Shown here: positions 27,576 through 36,567 of the stretch, one piece after another
Numbering within the stretch: position 1 is the first letter of the stretch
Layout: the number at the start of each line of letters is the position of its first letter
Assembly: GCA_963734865.1 (NCBI GenBank)
Contig: CAVTIV010000017.1
Location: 1 to 64,000 of the forward strand
Direction: 5' to 3'
Length of the DNA stretch: 64,000 nt
Source: CBDCUW01 sp963734865
Lineage (GTDB): Bacteria; Planctomycetota; Planctomycetia; Pirellulales; Pirellulaceae
Position numbers and translations under genes: made by a program
Notes under the pieces: model-generated
The model's input: only the letters and a program-made list of their open reading frames with translations
What the model was told of the DNA's origin: nothing
The model's database searches: none

Positions 27576-28948
27576 ATGACCCAAAATATTTTGACCGACA
27601 AACTTACCGCCTCTGCCCAACGTCACCTCGATGAGCTGACCGAGTGGCTGAAAATACCTAGCATCAGCAGCGACACTTCGCACAAGAATGATGTGCAGCG
27701 GGCTGGGAAATGGGTTGCCGACAAACTCGCCGCAGCCGGTCTGGACGTCGAAATCGTACCGACCGATGGCCATCCGATGGTGTTGGCCCAGACGCCATCG
27801 ATTCCCGACGCGCCGGTGGTGCTCGTCTACGGACATTATGACGTCCAACCCGTCGAACCGCTTGACCAATGGGTCTCGGGGCCCTTCGATCCGACCGTCC
27901 GTGATGGCAATCTGTACGCACGAGGCGCGACCGATGACAAAGGTCAAGTGCTGACGCACGTCCAAAGTGTTTGTGAGTGGCTCGGTAGCGGCCAGCCGTT
28001 GCCCCTGCAGGTGAAGTTCCTGATCGAAGGCGAGGAGGAAGTCGGCAGCGCCAATCTGGAACGAATGTTGCCACAGCTTCGTGAACGTTTGGCATGTGAT
28101 TGTGTCGTGATCAGTGACAGCAGTCAGTATGCCGATGGTCAGCCGGCGATCACTTATGGATTCGCGGGATCGCCACCTTCGAGTTGGCGGTCAAAGGACC
28201 AAGCCAAGACTTGCACAGCGGTTCCTTCGGCGGCACGGTCATGAATCCGGCCATCGCCCTGTGCCATCTGCTGTCGTCGATCGTCGATCGACAGGGAAAG
28301 ATTCAGTTGCCTGGATTCTATGATGACGTCCGCGAACTCAGCCCCGTCGAACGCGAAGCTTGGAAACGTCTGCCGCAGGATGACGCGGAGTATGCCCGGG
28401 CGATCGGCGTCGATCAATTGTTCGGGGAGTCCGGATTCACGACCAATGAGCGTCGCTGGGCGCGGCCGACGTTCGATATCAATGGGCTCACATCGGGGCA
28501 TCAAGGTGAGGGCGTCAAGACAATCATACCGGCCGTTGCGACGGCAAAGATCAGCTTTCGCCTGGTCCCCGACCAGGATCCGGGGGCGATCACGGATGCG
28601 CTGCGATCGCATCTTGCCGAACATGCCCCGGTCGGTGTTCGTTGGTCGCTGACGCCCGATCATGGCGCACCGGGAATGTTGGCTGATACCGACAGCCGAT
28701 TCGTACAGGCGGCCAGCCGCGCGATCGAAAGTGCCTTCGGCGTCGCTCCGGTGTTGATTCGCGAAGGGGGATCGATTCCGATCGTTACCCGCTTTCAAGA
28801 AACGCTGAAATGTGATTGCCTATTGATCGGCTGGGGGTTGTCCGACGACAACCCGCACAGCCCCAACGAAAAGTTCCGCATCGAAGATTACCATCGCGGC
28901 ATCCGTGCCTCTGCCATTCTCTGGGAAGAGATTGGCAAACTCGTTTGA
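27576..28948 (+). CDS. M20-family metallopeptidase/dipeptidase (frameshifted here)
   Basis: Starting at ATG 27576 (MTQNILTDKLTASAQRHLDE), the frame carries the M20 markers VVLVYGHYDVQPVEPLDQW, YARGATDDKGQVLTHV and FLIEGEEEVGSANLE, then loses similarity after ITYGF at 28161. The continuing frame ends at 28948 with LAVKGPSQDLHSGSFGGTVM, FDINGLTSGHQGEGVKTIIP and IREGGSIPIVTRFQE. One missing base at about 28161-28164 (ttcgc for a longer run) restores GLRGIATFELAVKG, giving about 457 residues. M20 enzymes of this type are dizinc dipeptidases/carboxypeptidases. The ligands His, Asp, Glu-Glu and late His are all present across the two frames, so the gene is probably functional and the break an error. 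Confidence 0.85.
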
Positions 28949-28964
28949 GCCAAAACAAAGAAAT

Positions 28965-30239
28965 ATGCTCGATAGAAAGTTGATCATTCAGAATCCTGAC
29001 CTTGTTCGCCACAATTGTGCGCGTCGAGGTGTTTCCTGTGACGTGGATAAGATTGTTGCTCTGGAGAAGCAACGTTTGGAAAAACTGCAGCTCGCACAAG
29101 ACTTGAATCGCCAAGCCAACGAGACCAGCAAGAAAATCGGACCGGCGAAAGATGACGCCGAACGTCAGCAACTGATCGAACAAGGACGGCGATTGCGTGA
29201 GCAGAAGGACGCCGCCCAGCGGCAGCACGATCAGCTCGAAGAAGAAATCACTGCGTTGCAGATCGTGATTCCCAACCTGACGCACCCCGACGTGCCAACT
29301 GGCGGCGAAGAGGATGCGACCGAGCTGTCCTTCGGCAAGACGCCGAAACCCGATCACGATTTTACCCCGCTCGATCATTTGCAACTCGGTGAACAACACG
29401 ACCTGTTCGACTTCGAGGGTGGCGCCCGTGTCGCCGGTGCAGGATTCTACTTTCTGCGTAACGCCGCGGTCAGGCTCGATTTGGCGCTGCAACAATTCGC
29501 TGTCGGCTTTCTTGCCGATCGTGGATTCACGCCCGTGGCCACGCCCGACCTGGCGCTGACCAGCATTCTTCATGGAACGGGCTTCAATCCCCGTGGTCCC
29601 GAAACTCAGATCTATAGCATCGAGAACTGCGAGCTGAATCTTGTCGCCACGGCCGAGATCCCGCTCGGTGGAATGATGTCCGGCCAAATGGTCGAATTGG
29701 AACAATTGCCGATCCGACTTTGCGGACTGAGTCATTGTTTTCGGACCGAGGCCGGCGCCGCCGGTCGAGCTTCGAAAGGTTTGTATCGGGTCCACCAATT
29801 CACCAAGATCGAAATGTTCGCCTTCACCGCGCCGGATCAAAGCGACGCGGTGCATGAAGAGATGCGACAATTGGAATGCGAGATCTTCGACGCCTTGGAA
29901 GTTCCCTACCGCGTGATTGATACCGCTAGCGGTGATCTGGGTGGTCCCGCCTATCGTAAATACGACCTGGAAGCGTGGATGCCTGGTCGCGGTGAGGCGG
30001 GCGAGTGGGGAGAAGTGACCAGCACCAGCAATTGCACCGATTACCAGGCGCGGCGATTGAACGTCCGTTTCAAACGAAGCGGCCAGAAAGGGACGGAATT
30101 TGTTCATACGCTCAACGGAACCGCGATCGCGACCGGCCGAGCGATGATCGCGATTCTAGAAAACCATCAGCGTGCCGATGGCAGCATCGCGATCCCCATG
30201 TCGCTGCAAGCGTGGATGGGAACCGATCGTATCGGTTGA
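28965..30239 (+). CDS. serS: Seryl-tRNA synthetase
   Basis: 424 residues from ATG 28965 (MLDRKLIIQNPDLVRHNCAR), 16 bases after the M20 stop. The N-terminal helical arm (coiled coil about residues 30-105) contacts tRNA-Ser. The class II catalytic core shows motif 2 in LCGLSHCFRTEAGAAGRASK and motif 3 in NGTAIATGRAMIAILENHQ, with TSTSNCTDYQARR between. It charges tRNA-Ser (and tRNA-Sec) with serine in the cytoplasm. The length is normal. Confidence 0.95.
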   Translation: MLDRKLIIQNPDLVRHNCARRGVSCDVDKIVALEKQRLEKLQLAQDLNRQANETSKKIGPAKDDAERQQLIEQGRRLREQKDAAQRQHDQLEEEITALQIVIPNLTHPDVPTGGEEDATELSFGKTPKPDHDFTPLDHLQLGEQHDLFDFEGGARVAGAGFYFLRNAAVRLDLALQQFAVGFLADRGFTPVATPDLALTSILHGTGFNPRGPETQIYSIENCELNLVATAEIPLGGMMSGQMVELEQLPIRLCGLSHCFRTEAGAAGRASKGLYRVHQFTKIEMFAFTAPDQSDAVHEEMRQLECEIFDALEVPYRVIDTASGDLGGPAYRKYDLEAWMPGRGEAGEWGEVTSTSNCTDYQARRLNVRFKRSGQKGTEFVHTLNGTAIATGRAMIAILENHQRADGSIAIPMSLQAWMGTDRIG

Positions 30240-30389
30240 ACCGGGGCGGCGACCCCGCGATCACCGATCGTGACGTAATGGTGGCAGTTGCATCCTCCAG
30301 TCGTCATCGGTTTGCTTCACGGGGGTAAGCGCCGCGAGGATAGGCACCCGCAAGCGGGACTCCACGCGTTACTACCGTCGCAACAATAG

Positions 30390-30574
30390 TATTCAATCAC
30401 TGCTTTGACCAACGATGGCGGCAAGATCGTCGAACGCTACGCCTATGATGCGTATGGAACGCCAACATTCCTGAATGTCAGTGGAACCGACATCGGCTCG
30501 AGCGGTCAGAGCAACCGCTACACCTACGCCCAGCGTGATGGCGTGATGGGGGTCAGTGCATTTTTAGCGAGGTA
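30390..30574 (+). pseudogene. RHS/YD-repeat core fragment
   Basis: The frame YSITALTNDGGKIVERYAYD then AYGTPTFLNVSGTDIGSSGQ and SNRYTYAQRDG is the conserved block just before the RHS-core GREYD motif of RHS/YD-repeat proteins. Upstream, tactaccgtcgcaac (YYRRN) is in another frame, and the downstream core is replaced by dispersed-repeat sequence that supplies the TAA at 30574. Planctomycetes carry many RHS-repeat genes; this is a detached remnant. Confidence 0.7.
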
Positions 30575-30737
30575 AGATGGGGAAGACGGGTCGAGGTAGG
30601 TTGAAAGAGCCCTCTGTTTGCGAAAATCACCCCCCGCGCCAGCTTACTGTTACGGCACGATCTTCTCTCCTTTCCTTGCTCGCCCTGTCTTTCCTAGAGC
30701 CGCCGGTGTACCTGCCCTACGTGTTCGAAAATGCACT

Positions 30738-30769
30738 GACCCCGTTCAACGTGGACCCCGTTCAACGTG
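30738..30769. repeat. 16-bp tandem duplication
   Basis: gaccccgttcaacgtg occurs twice back to back (30738-30753, 30754-30769) with a partial third (cgttcgacgtg). It is loosely the reverse complement of the 15-bp unit at 31046-31105, so the two flank the central palindrome in opposite orientation. Confidence 0.75.
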
Positions 30770-30799
30770 CGTTCGACGTGGTTAAGAAAAAGGAAAACC

Positions 30800-31028
30800 G
30801 CGAAGCGGTGGCAGGTGATAGCCTGGGGTGAACCAACGAGCGTTCGCGAGGCTGGTGGAACCCCAGGAAAACGTGATGCATTCGACAAACCTTCCCCGCG
30901 GCGATTTGGCGGCGTCGCCGCCAAATCGCCGCGGGGAATTTCCGGTTTCGCTTGACGGTCCTGGGGCTGCGAAATGCTCGCTGAGACGAGCATTGCTTGC
31001 CCCAGGCTATCACCTGCCACTGCTTCGC
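30800..31028. repeat. MITE-like nested inverted repeat
   Basis: The outer arms 30800-30828 and 31000-31028 are 29-bp inverted repeats with one mismatch (gcgaagcggtggcaggtgat then agcctgggg). Centred between them is a 47-bp palindrome at 30892-30938: arms of 23 bp (ttccccgcggcgatttggcg plus gcg) separated by a single T. An 8-bp hairpin aatgctcg/cgagcatt sits at about 30973-30994. No coding capacity. The symmetric architecture, with inverted flanking tandem units outside it, suggests a non-autonomous mobile element or large palindromic repeat. Confidence 0.75.
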
Positions 31029-31045
31029 AGTTATCGGACTGGTCA

Positions 31046-31105
31046 CAGGTGACGGGGGTCCAGGTGACGGGGGTCCAGGTGACGGGGGTCCAGGTGACGG
31101 GGGTC
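31046..31105. repeat. 15-bp tandem repeat, four perfect copies
   Basis: caggtgacgggggtc is repeated exactly four times, then runs into ggggtcagcgcattttc. It is non-coding. Confidence 0.9.
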
Positions 31106-31461
31106 AGCGCATTTTCATCGAGGTAAGATGGGGACGACGGGACGGGGGGTGATGGGCGGGGTGATGGGGGCAGTGCTTTTTTAAGCGAGCTTCGATCGGG
31201 GATCCCCGATTCTTGGCTTGGGTGACGGACTGTCGCCTGCCAGAGAAACACTGACTCCGTTTGTGGTTGCCGTCCAAGCGACAGCAGCGACATATGACCA
31301 CCTTCGGGGTCGATGACAACGAGCGATCGCATGACGACGGGTGCGCTAACGCGACCCGCGGCGACTTTTTTGAAACCGAAGGACGCAAACGCGCGATCGT
31401 TCAATTCCTTTCGCGGCGTCACCGCCGCGGACATTTGCCCATCTGCGGTCCGACTGACGCG

Positions 31462-31741
31462 TCAATCAACGATGCCCAGTTTGACCGTGCGGACCGCCGC
31501 ATCGGTTCGATCGTTGGCACTGATCTTGCGGAGTACGTTCTGTACATGCTCCTTGACAGTCTCGATCATCCATGAGCACGTCCAGCAGCACGAGATCAAC
31601 GCTGATCGTTTGCAGGGCCGAAACCGCTTCTTCCGCAGTTGATACCGATCCGGCGATGGTGAGTTCATGATTGCCAATCAGCTCTTTCAGACCCTCCCGC
31701 GCAACCTCGTGGTCGTCAACAATCCATATCCTCAACGCCAT
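31462..31741 (-). pseudogene. NarL/LuxR-type response regulator with internal deletion
   Basis: From ATG 31741 the frame begins as a receiver domain, MALRIWIVDDHEVAREGLKE then LIGNHELTIAGSVSTAEEAV and SVDLVLLDVLM, including the acidic pair and the phospho-Asp. Immediately afterwards, and in a different frame, the sequence is ETVKEHVQNVLRKISANDRT then DAAVRTVKLGIVD and TGA at 31462-31464, the last third of a LuxR-type DNA-binding domain. About 115 residues (rest of the receiver, linker, start of the HTH) are missing. The gene cannot be functional as written. No histidine kinase is next to it. Confidence 0.85.
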
Positions 31742-32066
31742 TGAAGTTTCCTGATGGACTTTGAACTTCCGCCTCGGGCGACGATGGTTCACTCTTTCGC
31801 CGCCGGGTGCTAGGTCGGATCGAGTTTCGTAAGTTATTGACTGGTAACGACTTGTGGGTTTTTGTGGAAAATGCATTGGCTCCGCAGGGGGGGCTATTTG
31901 GCGGTTCCTTGAACGCCCGATTCATCCTTTCGGAGTCCGACGCATTTTTGACCCGTGACGAACCGTGACCTAGATAATCTCGGATGAACCGGCGTTTTCG
32001 CGCATTTGTGGGCCCAGTCCCTGCGTCTTGGTTCAACGAATTACGCTCCAACTGCCGCCACACTCC
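31742..32066. other. Intergenic region between divergent regulator genes
   Basis: About 325 bases; no gene and no clear promoter boxes recognised. The minus-strand frame open through here upstream of 31741 shows no similarity. Confidence 0.4.
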
Positions 32067-33497
32067 ATGACATCCTCCGCATCGATCCTGCTGGTCGACG
32101 ACGACCGCCACCTCGCCGAAAGCATGGCCGAGTGGCTGCGTGAGCTGTCCTATCTGGTGGAGACCGCCGACACGATTGCCGGAGCGAAATCGCAATTGAA
32201 GGGTCGTCCGTTCGATCTGGTAATCACCGATCTTCGGCTTGGCAATGAGGACGGATTCGAGCTGATCAGCCACACGCGACAACGTCATCCCGATTCGGCA
32301 GTGTTGGTGATGACCGGTTATGCCACACCCGACACGGCGGTTCAGGCGGTTCGCGCGGGCGCCTTTGACTTGCTGACCAAGCCGCTGATCGACGAAGAGC
32401 TTCATTTGGCGATTGATCGCGCGGTTTCACAGCGAGAAATCACGAAAGAAAACGAATCGCTGCGAGCACAATTGGATCGTCGCAGCGGACTGGAGAACAT
32501 TCTCAGTCACGACTATCGAATGCTCAAGGTTTTCGACGTCGTGGACAGCGTCGCCGATGCACGAGCCTCCATTTTGATTACCGGCGAGAACGGCACCGGC
32601 AAGAGCATGATTGCCCGAGCCATTCATGCCCGAAGCGCCCGCCGCGGTGGACCTTTCGTCGAGGTTGCCTGCGGTGCGCTGCCCGATACGCTGCTCGAAA
32701 GTGAACTTTTCGGCCACTCCGCGGGCGCCTTCACGGGAGCCAACGCGGACAAGGCGGGCAAGTTTGACCTGGCTGACGGCGGCACATTGTTTCTCGACGA
32801 AATTGCCACCGCCACGCCGGCCATGCAGGTCAAACTGCTCCGCGTGTTGCAGGAATTTCAGTTCGAGCCGCTCGGCGGTACCGTCACACATGCGGTCGAC
32901 ACCCGCGTCATTTTGGCCACCAACGAGGATCTGACACAGTCGGTCGCGGATGGCAAGTTTCGCCAAGACCTGTATTACCGCATCAATGTGGTGAACATTG
33001 TCCTGCCGCCGCTGCGAGAGCGGGTCGGGGACATCCCGCTATTGGTCGACCACTTTCTTCGAGAAGCTGCCGAGACCTGTGATCGCGAGATTAGCGGATT
33101 TGATCATGCCGCAATCGAAACGCTTCAGGCTTACCATTGGCCAGGCAATGTTCGGCAGCTCGAAAACGTGGTCGAACGGGCGGTGTTGCTCTCACGTGGC
33201 TCGACGCTATGCACGGAAGACTTGCCGCCGGAGTTGACCAATCGATCGAGTGGGCAGGTTGGCCAGGCGGGCACGAGCGACATGTCACGGGCCGCGATGT
33301 TGGTCGCAGGCGATCTGGGGGGGCTGACCCTCCGAGATGCCTTGGAGGGTCCCGAACGACAGATCATTCTTCATGCGTTGCGTCTTCACAATTGGAATCG
33401 TGCTGCCACGGCCGACGCTCTTGATATCAACCGCACCACGCTTTACAAGAAAATGAAGCGTTTGGGTTTAGACGACCCTCGGCTGCAGTTCGTTTGA
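32067..33497 (+). CDS. NtrC-family sigma-54-dependent response regulator
   Basis: 476 residues from ATG 32067 (MTSSASILLVDDDRHLAESM). Receiver residues 1-120 have the acidic pair at 11-12, phospho-acceptor D55 (ITDLRLG) and K105. The AAA+ domain follows with Walker A ITGENGTGKS (173-180), the sigma-54 contact loop GAFTGA at 220-225, Walker B GGTLFLDEI, and the arginine finger region FRQDLYYRINVVNIVLPPLR. A Fis-type HTH ends the protein (NWNRAATADALDINRTTLYK). It should activate sigma-54 promoters on phosphorylation by an unlinked histidine kinase. Target genes are unknown; the Mla genes lie 174 bases downstream. Confidence 0.93.
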   Translation: MTSSASILLVDDDRHLAESMAEWLRELSYLVETADTIAGAKSQLKGRPFDLVITDLRLGNEDGFELISHTRQRHPDSAVLVMTGYATPDTAVQAVRAGAFDLLTKPLIDEELHLAIDRAVSQREITKENESLRAQLDRRSGLENILSHDYRMLKVFDVVDSVADARASILITGENGTGKSMIARAIHARSARRGGPFVEVACGALPDTLLESELFGHSAGAFTGANADKAGKFDLADGGTLFLDEIATATPAMQVKLLRVLQEFQFEPLGGTVTHAVDTRVILATNEDLTQSVADGKFRQDLYYRINVVNIVLPPLRERVGDIPLLVDHFLREAAETCDREISGFDHAAIETLQAYHWPGNVRQLENVVERAVLLSRGSTLCTEDLPPELTNRSSGQVGQAGTSDMSRAAMLVAGDLGGLTLRDALEGPERQIILHALRLHNWNRAATADALDINRTTLYKKMKRLGLDDPRLQFV

Positions 33498-33671
33498 GAT
33501 CGCCCCTGGCGGCGAAACTCTTTCTCTAATCCTCAAGGTTCCCCCGACCGATAAAACCGATGTGTCTGGTTGTTTGCCCTGCGCACAGCGATTTGCTTGT
33601 GCCTGATCAGTGTTGCAAGTACCGAAGATTTGTCAGAATCAGCATCATCGATATCGAGCGGAAAGGCCCCG

Positions 33672-34496
33672 ATGGAGGGGCCGATCGTGCGTTGGGTCAC
33701 CGAGTGGGGATCTGCGGTCGTTGATGGAATCACGACGATCGGTGACATGACACTGTTCGTCTGGCGGATGTTGGTGTGGATGTTCACACGGCTGCCCCGT
33801 CGCGGCACGATGATGATCAACTTCTATCAGGTTGGCGTGCTGAGTCTGCCGGTCGTCGCGCTCACCGGCACGTTCATCGGGATGGTTCTGTCGGTACAAA
33901 GCTATCATCAATTTCATTTGATCGGCTTGGAAAGCCGGTTGGGAGTTGTGATCAACGGCACGCTGGTCCGCGAATTGGGGCCGGTGTTGGCTGCGACGAT
34001 GTTGGCTGGACGAGTGGGCAGCGCGATGGCGGCGGTGTTGGGCACGATGCGTGTGACCGAGCAGATCGACGCCTTGACGACGATGGGCGCTGATCCGATT
34101 CACTATCTGGTGGTCCCCCGGTTTTTGGCCTGCATCTTTTTGATTCCCACGTTGACGATCATGGCCGACTTCATGGGGATCGTCGGCGGCTACTTTTACA
34201 GTGTGATCATTTTGGGAATCGATCATGCGGCGTATTTGAATCATTCGCGCGACGGCGTGGCAGGATACGATCTGTTTAGCGGAATCTTCAAAAGTATTTT
34301 CTTTGGCGGGATCATCGCGGTGGTCAGTTGTTATCGTGGATTCCACTGCGAGGCTGGGGCCGAGGGCGTCGGCAAGGCGGCGACCACCGCATTTGTGTAC
34401 TCCTTCGTACTGATCCTGGTCACGGATTTATTGCTGACGATCCTGCTCGATTCGATCTACTACACGTTGTATCCCGGGGGAGTACCGTTGATATGA
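33672..34496 (+). CDS. mlaE: MlaE-type ABC transporter permease
   Basis: 274 residues from ATG 33672, which has a gaaagg site a few bases upstream; the frame is open to 33570 without similarity. MlaE family features: VGVLSLPVVALTGTFIGMVL, LVRELGPVLAATMLAGRVGS followed by AMAAVLGTMRVTEQIDALTT, and the C-terminal spans around SIFFGGIIAVVSCYRGFHCE. It forms the inner-membrane channel of a phospholipid/retrograde lipid transport complex (Mla/MCE). Its TGA overlaps the ATG of the ATPase gene (ATGA), so translation is coupled. Confidence 0.9.
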   Translation: MEGPIVRWVTEWGSAVVDGITTIGDMTLFVWRMLVWMFTRLPRRGTMMINFYQVGVLSLPVVALTGTFIGMVLSVQSYHQFHLIGLESRLGVVINGTLVRELGPVLAATMLAGRVGSAMAAVLGTMRVTEQIDALTTMGADPIHYLVVPRFLACIFLIPTLTIMADFMGIVGGYFYSVIILGIDHAAYLNHSRDGVAGYDLFSGIFKSIFFGGIIAVVSCYRGFHCEAGAEGVGKAATTAFVYSFVLILVTDLLLTILLDSIYYTLYPGGVPLI

Positions 34497-35335
34497 ACGT
34501 GGCAACTTCCCTGGCCGACAACGACCCGCAACAAGCGGACTCCGGCGATAGCCTGATCGTTGCCGATCACGTTTCGGTCGTATTCGATTCCGAGCCCGTT
34601 CTGAAAGACATCAATCTCACGATCCGACGGGGGCAAACCGCGGCGATTATCGGCGAGAGCGGATGCGGCAAGACGGTCTTCATGAAAACGCTTGTCGGGC
34701 TTATCAAGCCGACGACGGGTGACATTTGGTTCGCCGGTCGGCGACTGAGCGACATGAGTCAGGTGGAATTGACGAACACTCGCCGGCGTTTCGGGTTTGT
34801 GTTTCAAAACGCGGCTTTGTTCGACAGCATGTCGATCTTTGACAACGTGGCTTTTCCGTTACGACAAAACGAGTCGCTAACCGAAAAAGAAATCCATGAT
34901 CGCGTCATGCAACATCTCGCCGAAGTCGGTCTGCCTGCCGATGTGACGCGAAAGCGGCCGGCGGAGTTGTCCGGCGGTATGCGGAAACGCGTCGGCTTGG
35001 CACGGGCGCTGATCCTGCGTCCCGAACTTGTCGTTTATGACGAACCAACGACCGGTCTTGATCCGATCATGAGCGATGTGATCAACGAGTTGATTCTTGA
35101 TACCCGGCGGCGCTATCCAGTGACCAGCGTGGTGGTCACGCACGACATGCATACGGCACGAAAAGTGGCCGACCGAGTGTTGATGTTCTACCCGCGAGAA
35201 AGACTCGACGAGGACGAGCCACAAATACTTTTTGACGGTCCACCCAGTGATTTGGAACATGCCGATGACCGCCGTGTGCGGCAGTTCGTACGCGGTGAGG
35301 CTGGTGAGCGAATCAACGAAATGAAGGGTGTTTGA
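34493..35335 (+). CDS. mlaF: MlaF-type ABC transporter ATP-binding protein
   Basis: 280 residues from ATG 34493, overlapping the mlaE stop. It shows Walker A IIGESGCGKTVFMKTLVG, the Q-loop FVFQNAALFDSMSIFDNVAF, signature ELSGGMRKRVGLARALIL, Walker B LVVYDEPTTGLDP and the switch VVVTHDM. It energises lipid movement between membranes with MlaE and the MCE protein. The C-terminal extension after YPRERLDEDEPQILFDGPPS is typical of MlaF-like ATPases. Confidence 0.92.
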   Translation: MNVATSLADNDPQQADSGDSLIVADHVSVVFDSEPVLKDINLTIRRGQTAAIIGESGCGKTVFMKTLVGLIKPTTGDIWFAGRRLSDMSQVELTNTRRRFGFVFQNAALFDSMSIFDNVAFPLRQNESLTEKEIHDRVMQHLAEVGLPADVTRKRPAELSGGMRKRVGLARALILRPELVVYDEPTTGLDPIMSDVINELILDTRRRYPVTSVVVTHDMHTARKVADRVLMFYPRERLDEDEPQILFDGPPSDLEHADDRRVRQFVRGEAGERINEMKGV

Positions 35336-35347
35336 GAATCGGCCGTC

Positions 35348-36565
35348 ATGCCGCGAAAGAACGTTATGGATGAAAACAAGCTACGATTCGGCGTTGGCGT
35401 GCTGGTGATTTCAGCCATTGGAATCGGCATCATCCTGACATTCTTGTTTGGCGCCTTTCCAAACGTCCTCAGTCAAGACTACACATTGCTGGTCCGATTC
35501 CCGTCGGCCGCAGGAATCGGACTCAACACGAACGTGGTTCGCGACGGTGTGCGTATCGGTCACGTCTCGGATATCGAACTTCATCCCGATGGTGGTGTGC
35601 TGGTAACTTTGGAGATGCAGAAAAGATTTCGCAGCGACCTGAGTCATCGATACATTCCACAAATCGGAAGCGGAAACCTTGTCTCCGGGGATGCGCAGAT
35701 CGAATTCGTGAAGGGCACGGCGACGGACCTCGAAAAAAACTGGGGGACGGACTTGCGAATTCTGGACGAGCCATACAGCGAACTCGAGGAGGCGATTGAC
35801 TACGGCAAAGTGTCTCCCGGGTTCTTCGAGATGCAGGATGACCTGGTGCAGACTTTTGATGCGATCAAGGTGGCGGGCGAATCGATCGCCCAGGCCGGCA
35901 ACAGCGTCAACGAGTTGGCCGTCGAACTCCGCGGGACGGTTGGAGGAACCGATGGCAAGGTCAATCGAGTTGCCGATGAAGCAGTGAAGGCGTTGGAGGA
36001 ATTTCAGGGGGCGATGCGTGATGTCCGGTCGATTGTCGGTAACCCCAAGCTGAGAGAAAGCCTGGAAGCGTCAGTGAATGAGCTGCCGGAGCTGCTTCGC
36101 GACGCGCGAACGACACTCGACAAGGCACAGGAAACGTTCCAGAGTTTCGAGCGTGCCGGCGACCAGTTCGAGAAGGTCGGCGCGGCGGCCGAACGGACGA
36201 TCAGTGGCTTTCAAAACACGGTTGAGAATCTCGAGCAGTTCAGCGAGCCGCTTGCCGAGAATAGCGATGAACTTGTCGCGCAAGTGATGCACACGCTGGC
36301 CAGTCTCGATCGCGCGCTGGTCCAGGTCGAGGGCTTTGGCAGTACACTGAACAACAGTGACGGTTCGCTGAAACGATTCCTCGAAGATGACGAGATCTAT
36401 TATCGGATTCGCCGAACCATCGAGAACATTGAACAAGCCTCTGCCAGAGTGCGTCCGATCCTCGATGATGTCCGCATCTTCACCGACAAAGTGGCTCGGG
36501 ACCCGCGACAATTGGGAGTGCGAGGAGCGATCTCCAAGCGACCCAGTGGCGCGGGGTTGAAGTAA
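35348..36565 (+). CDS. mlaD: MCE-domain (MlaD-type) substrate-binding protein
   Basis: 405 residues; ATG 35348 or the internal ATG 35366 (MDENKLRFGVGVLVISAIGI). One N-terminal membrane helix (about residues 14-36) anchors it, then an MCE domain with YTLLVRFPSAAGIGLNTNVV and VRIGHVSDIELHPDGGVLVT. From about residue 165 it is a long helical region (coiled-coil-like, QTFDAIKVAGESIAQAG to LDRALVQVEGFGSTLNN), as expected for a tunnel-forming MCE protein. It is third in the mlaEFD operon. Its stop codon lies in the first, imperfect unit of a tandem repeat. Confidence 0.9.
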   Translation: MPRKNVMDENKLRFGVGVLVISAIGIGIILTFLFGAFPNVLSQDYTLLVRFPSAAGIGLNTNVVRDGVRIGHVSDIELHPDGGVLVTLEMQKRFRSDLSHRYIPQIGSGNLVSGDAQIEFVKGTATDLEKNWGTDLRILDEPYSELEEAIDYGKVSPGFFEMQDDLVQTFDAIKVAGESIAQAGNSVNELAVELRGTVGGTDGKVNRVADEAVKALEEFQGAMRDVRSIVGNPKLRESLEASVNELPELLRDARTTLDKAQETFQSFERAGDQFEKVGAAAERTISGFQNTVENLEQFSEPLAENSDELVAQVMHTLASLDRALVQVEGFGSTLNNSDGSLKRFLEDDEIYYRIRRTIENIEQASARVRPILDDVRIFTDKVARDPRQLGVRGAISKRPSGAGLK

Positions 36566-36567
36566 CA

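Larger units (their letters stand above)
30240..31461. other. Repeat-rich gene-poor patch
   Basis: About 1.2 kb without an intact gene. It holds an RHS-core scrap (30390-30574), a 16-bp tandem duplication (30738-30769), a nested inverted-repeat element (30800-31028), a four-copy 15-bp tandem repeat (31046-31105) and three related copies of a ggggtcag-gcattttt-aagatgggg word (30548, 31099, and a diverged one near 31166). Confidence 0.6.

Noticed and set aside
28785..30107. 440-codon minus-strand frame opposite serS
   Set aside because: Antisense to the clearly conserved serS gene; no recognisable motif.
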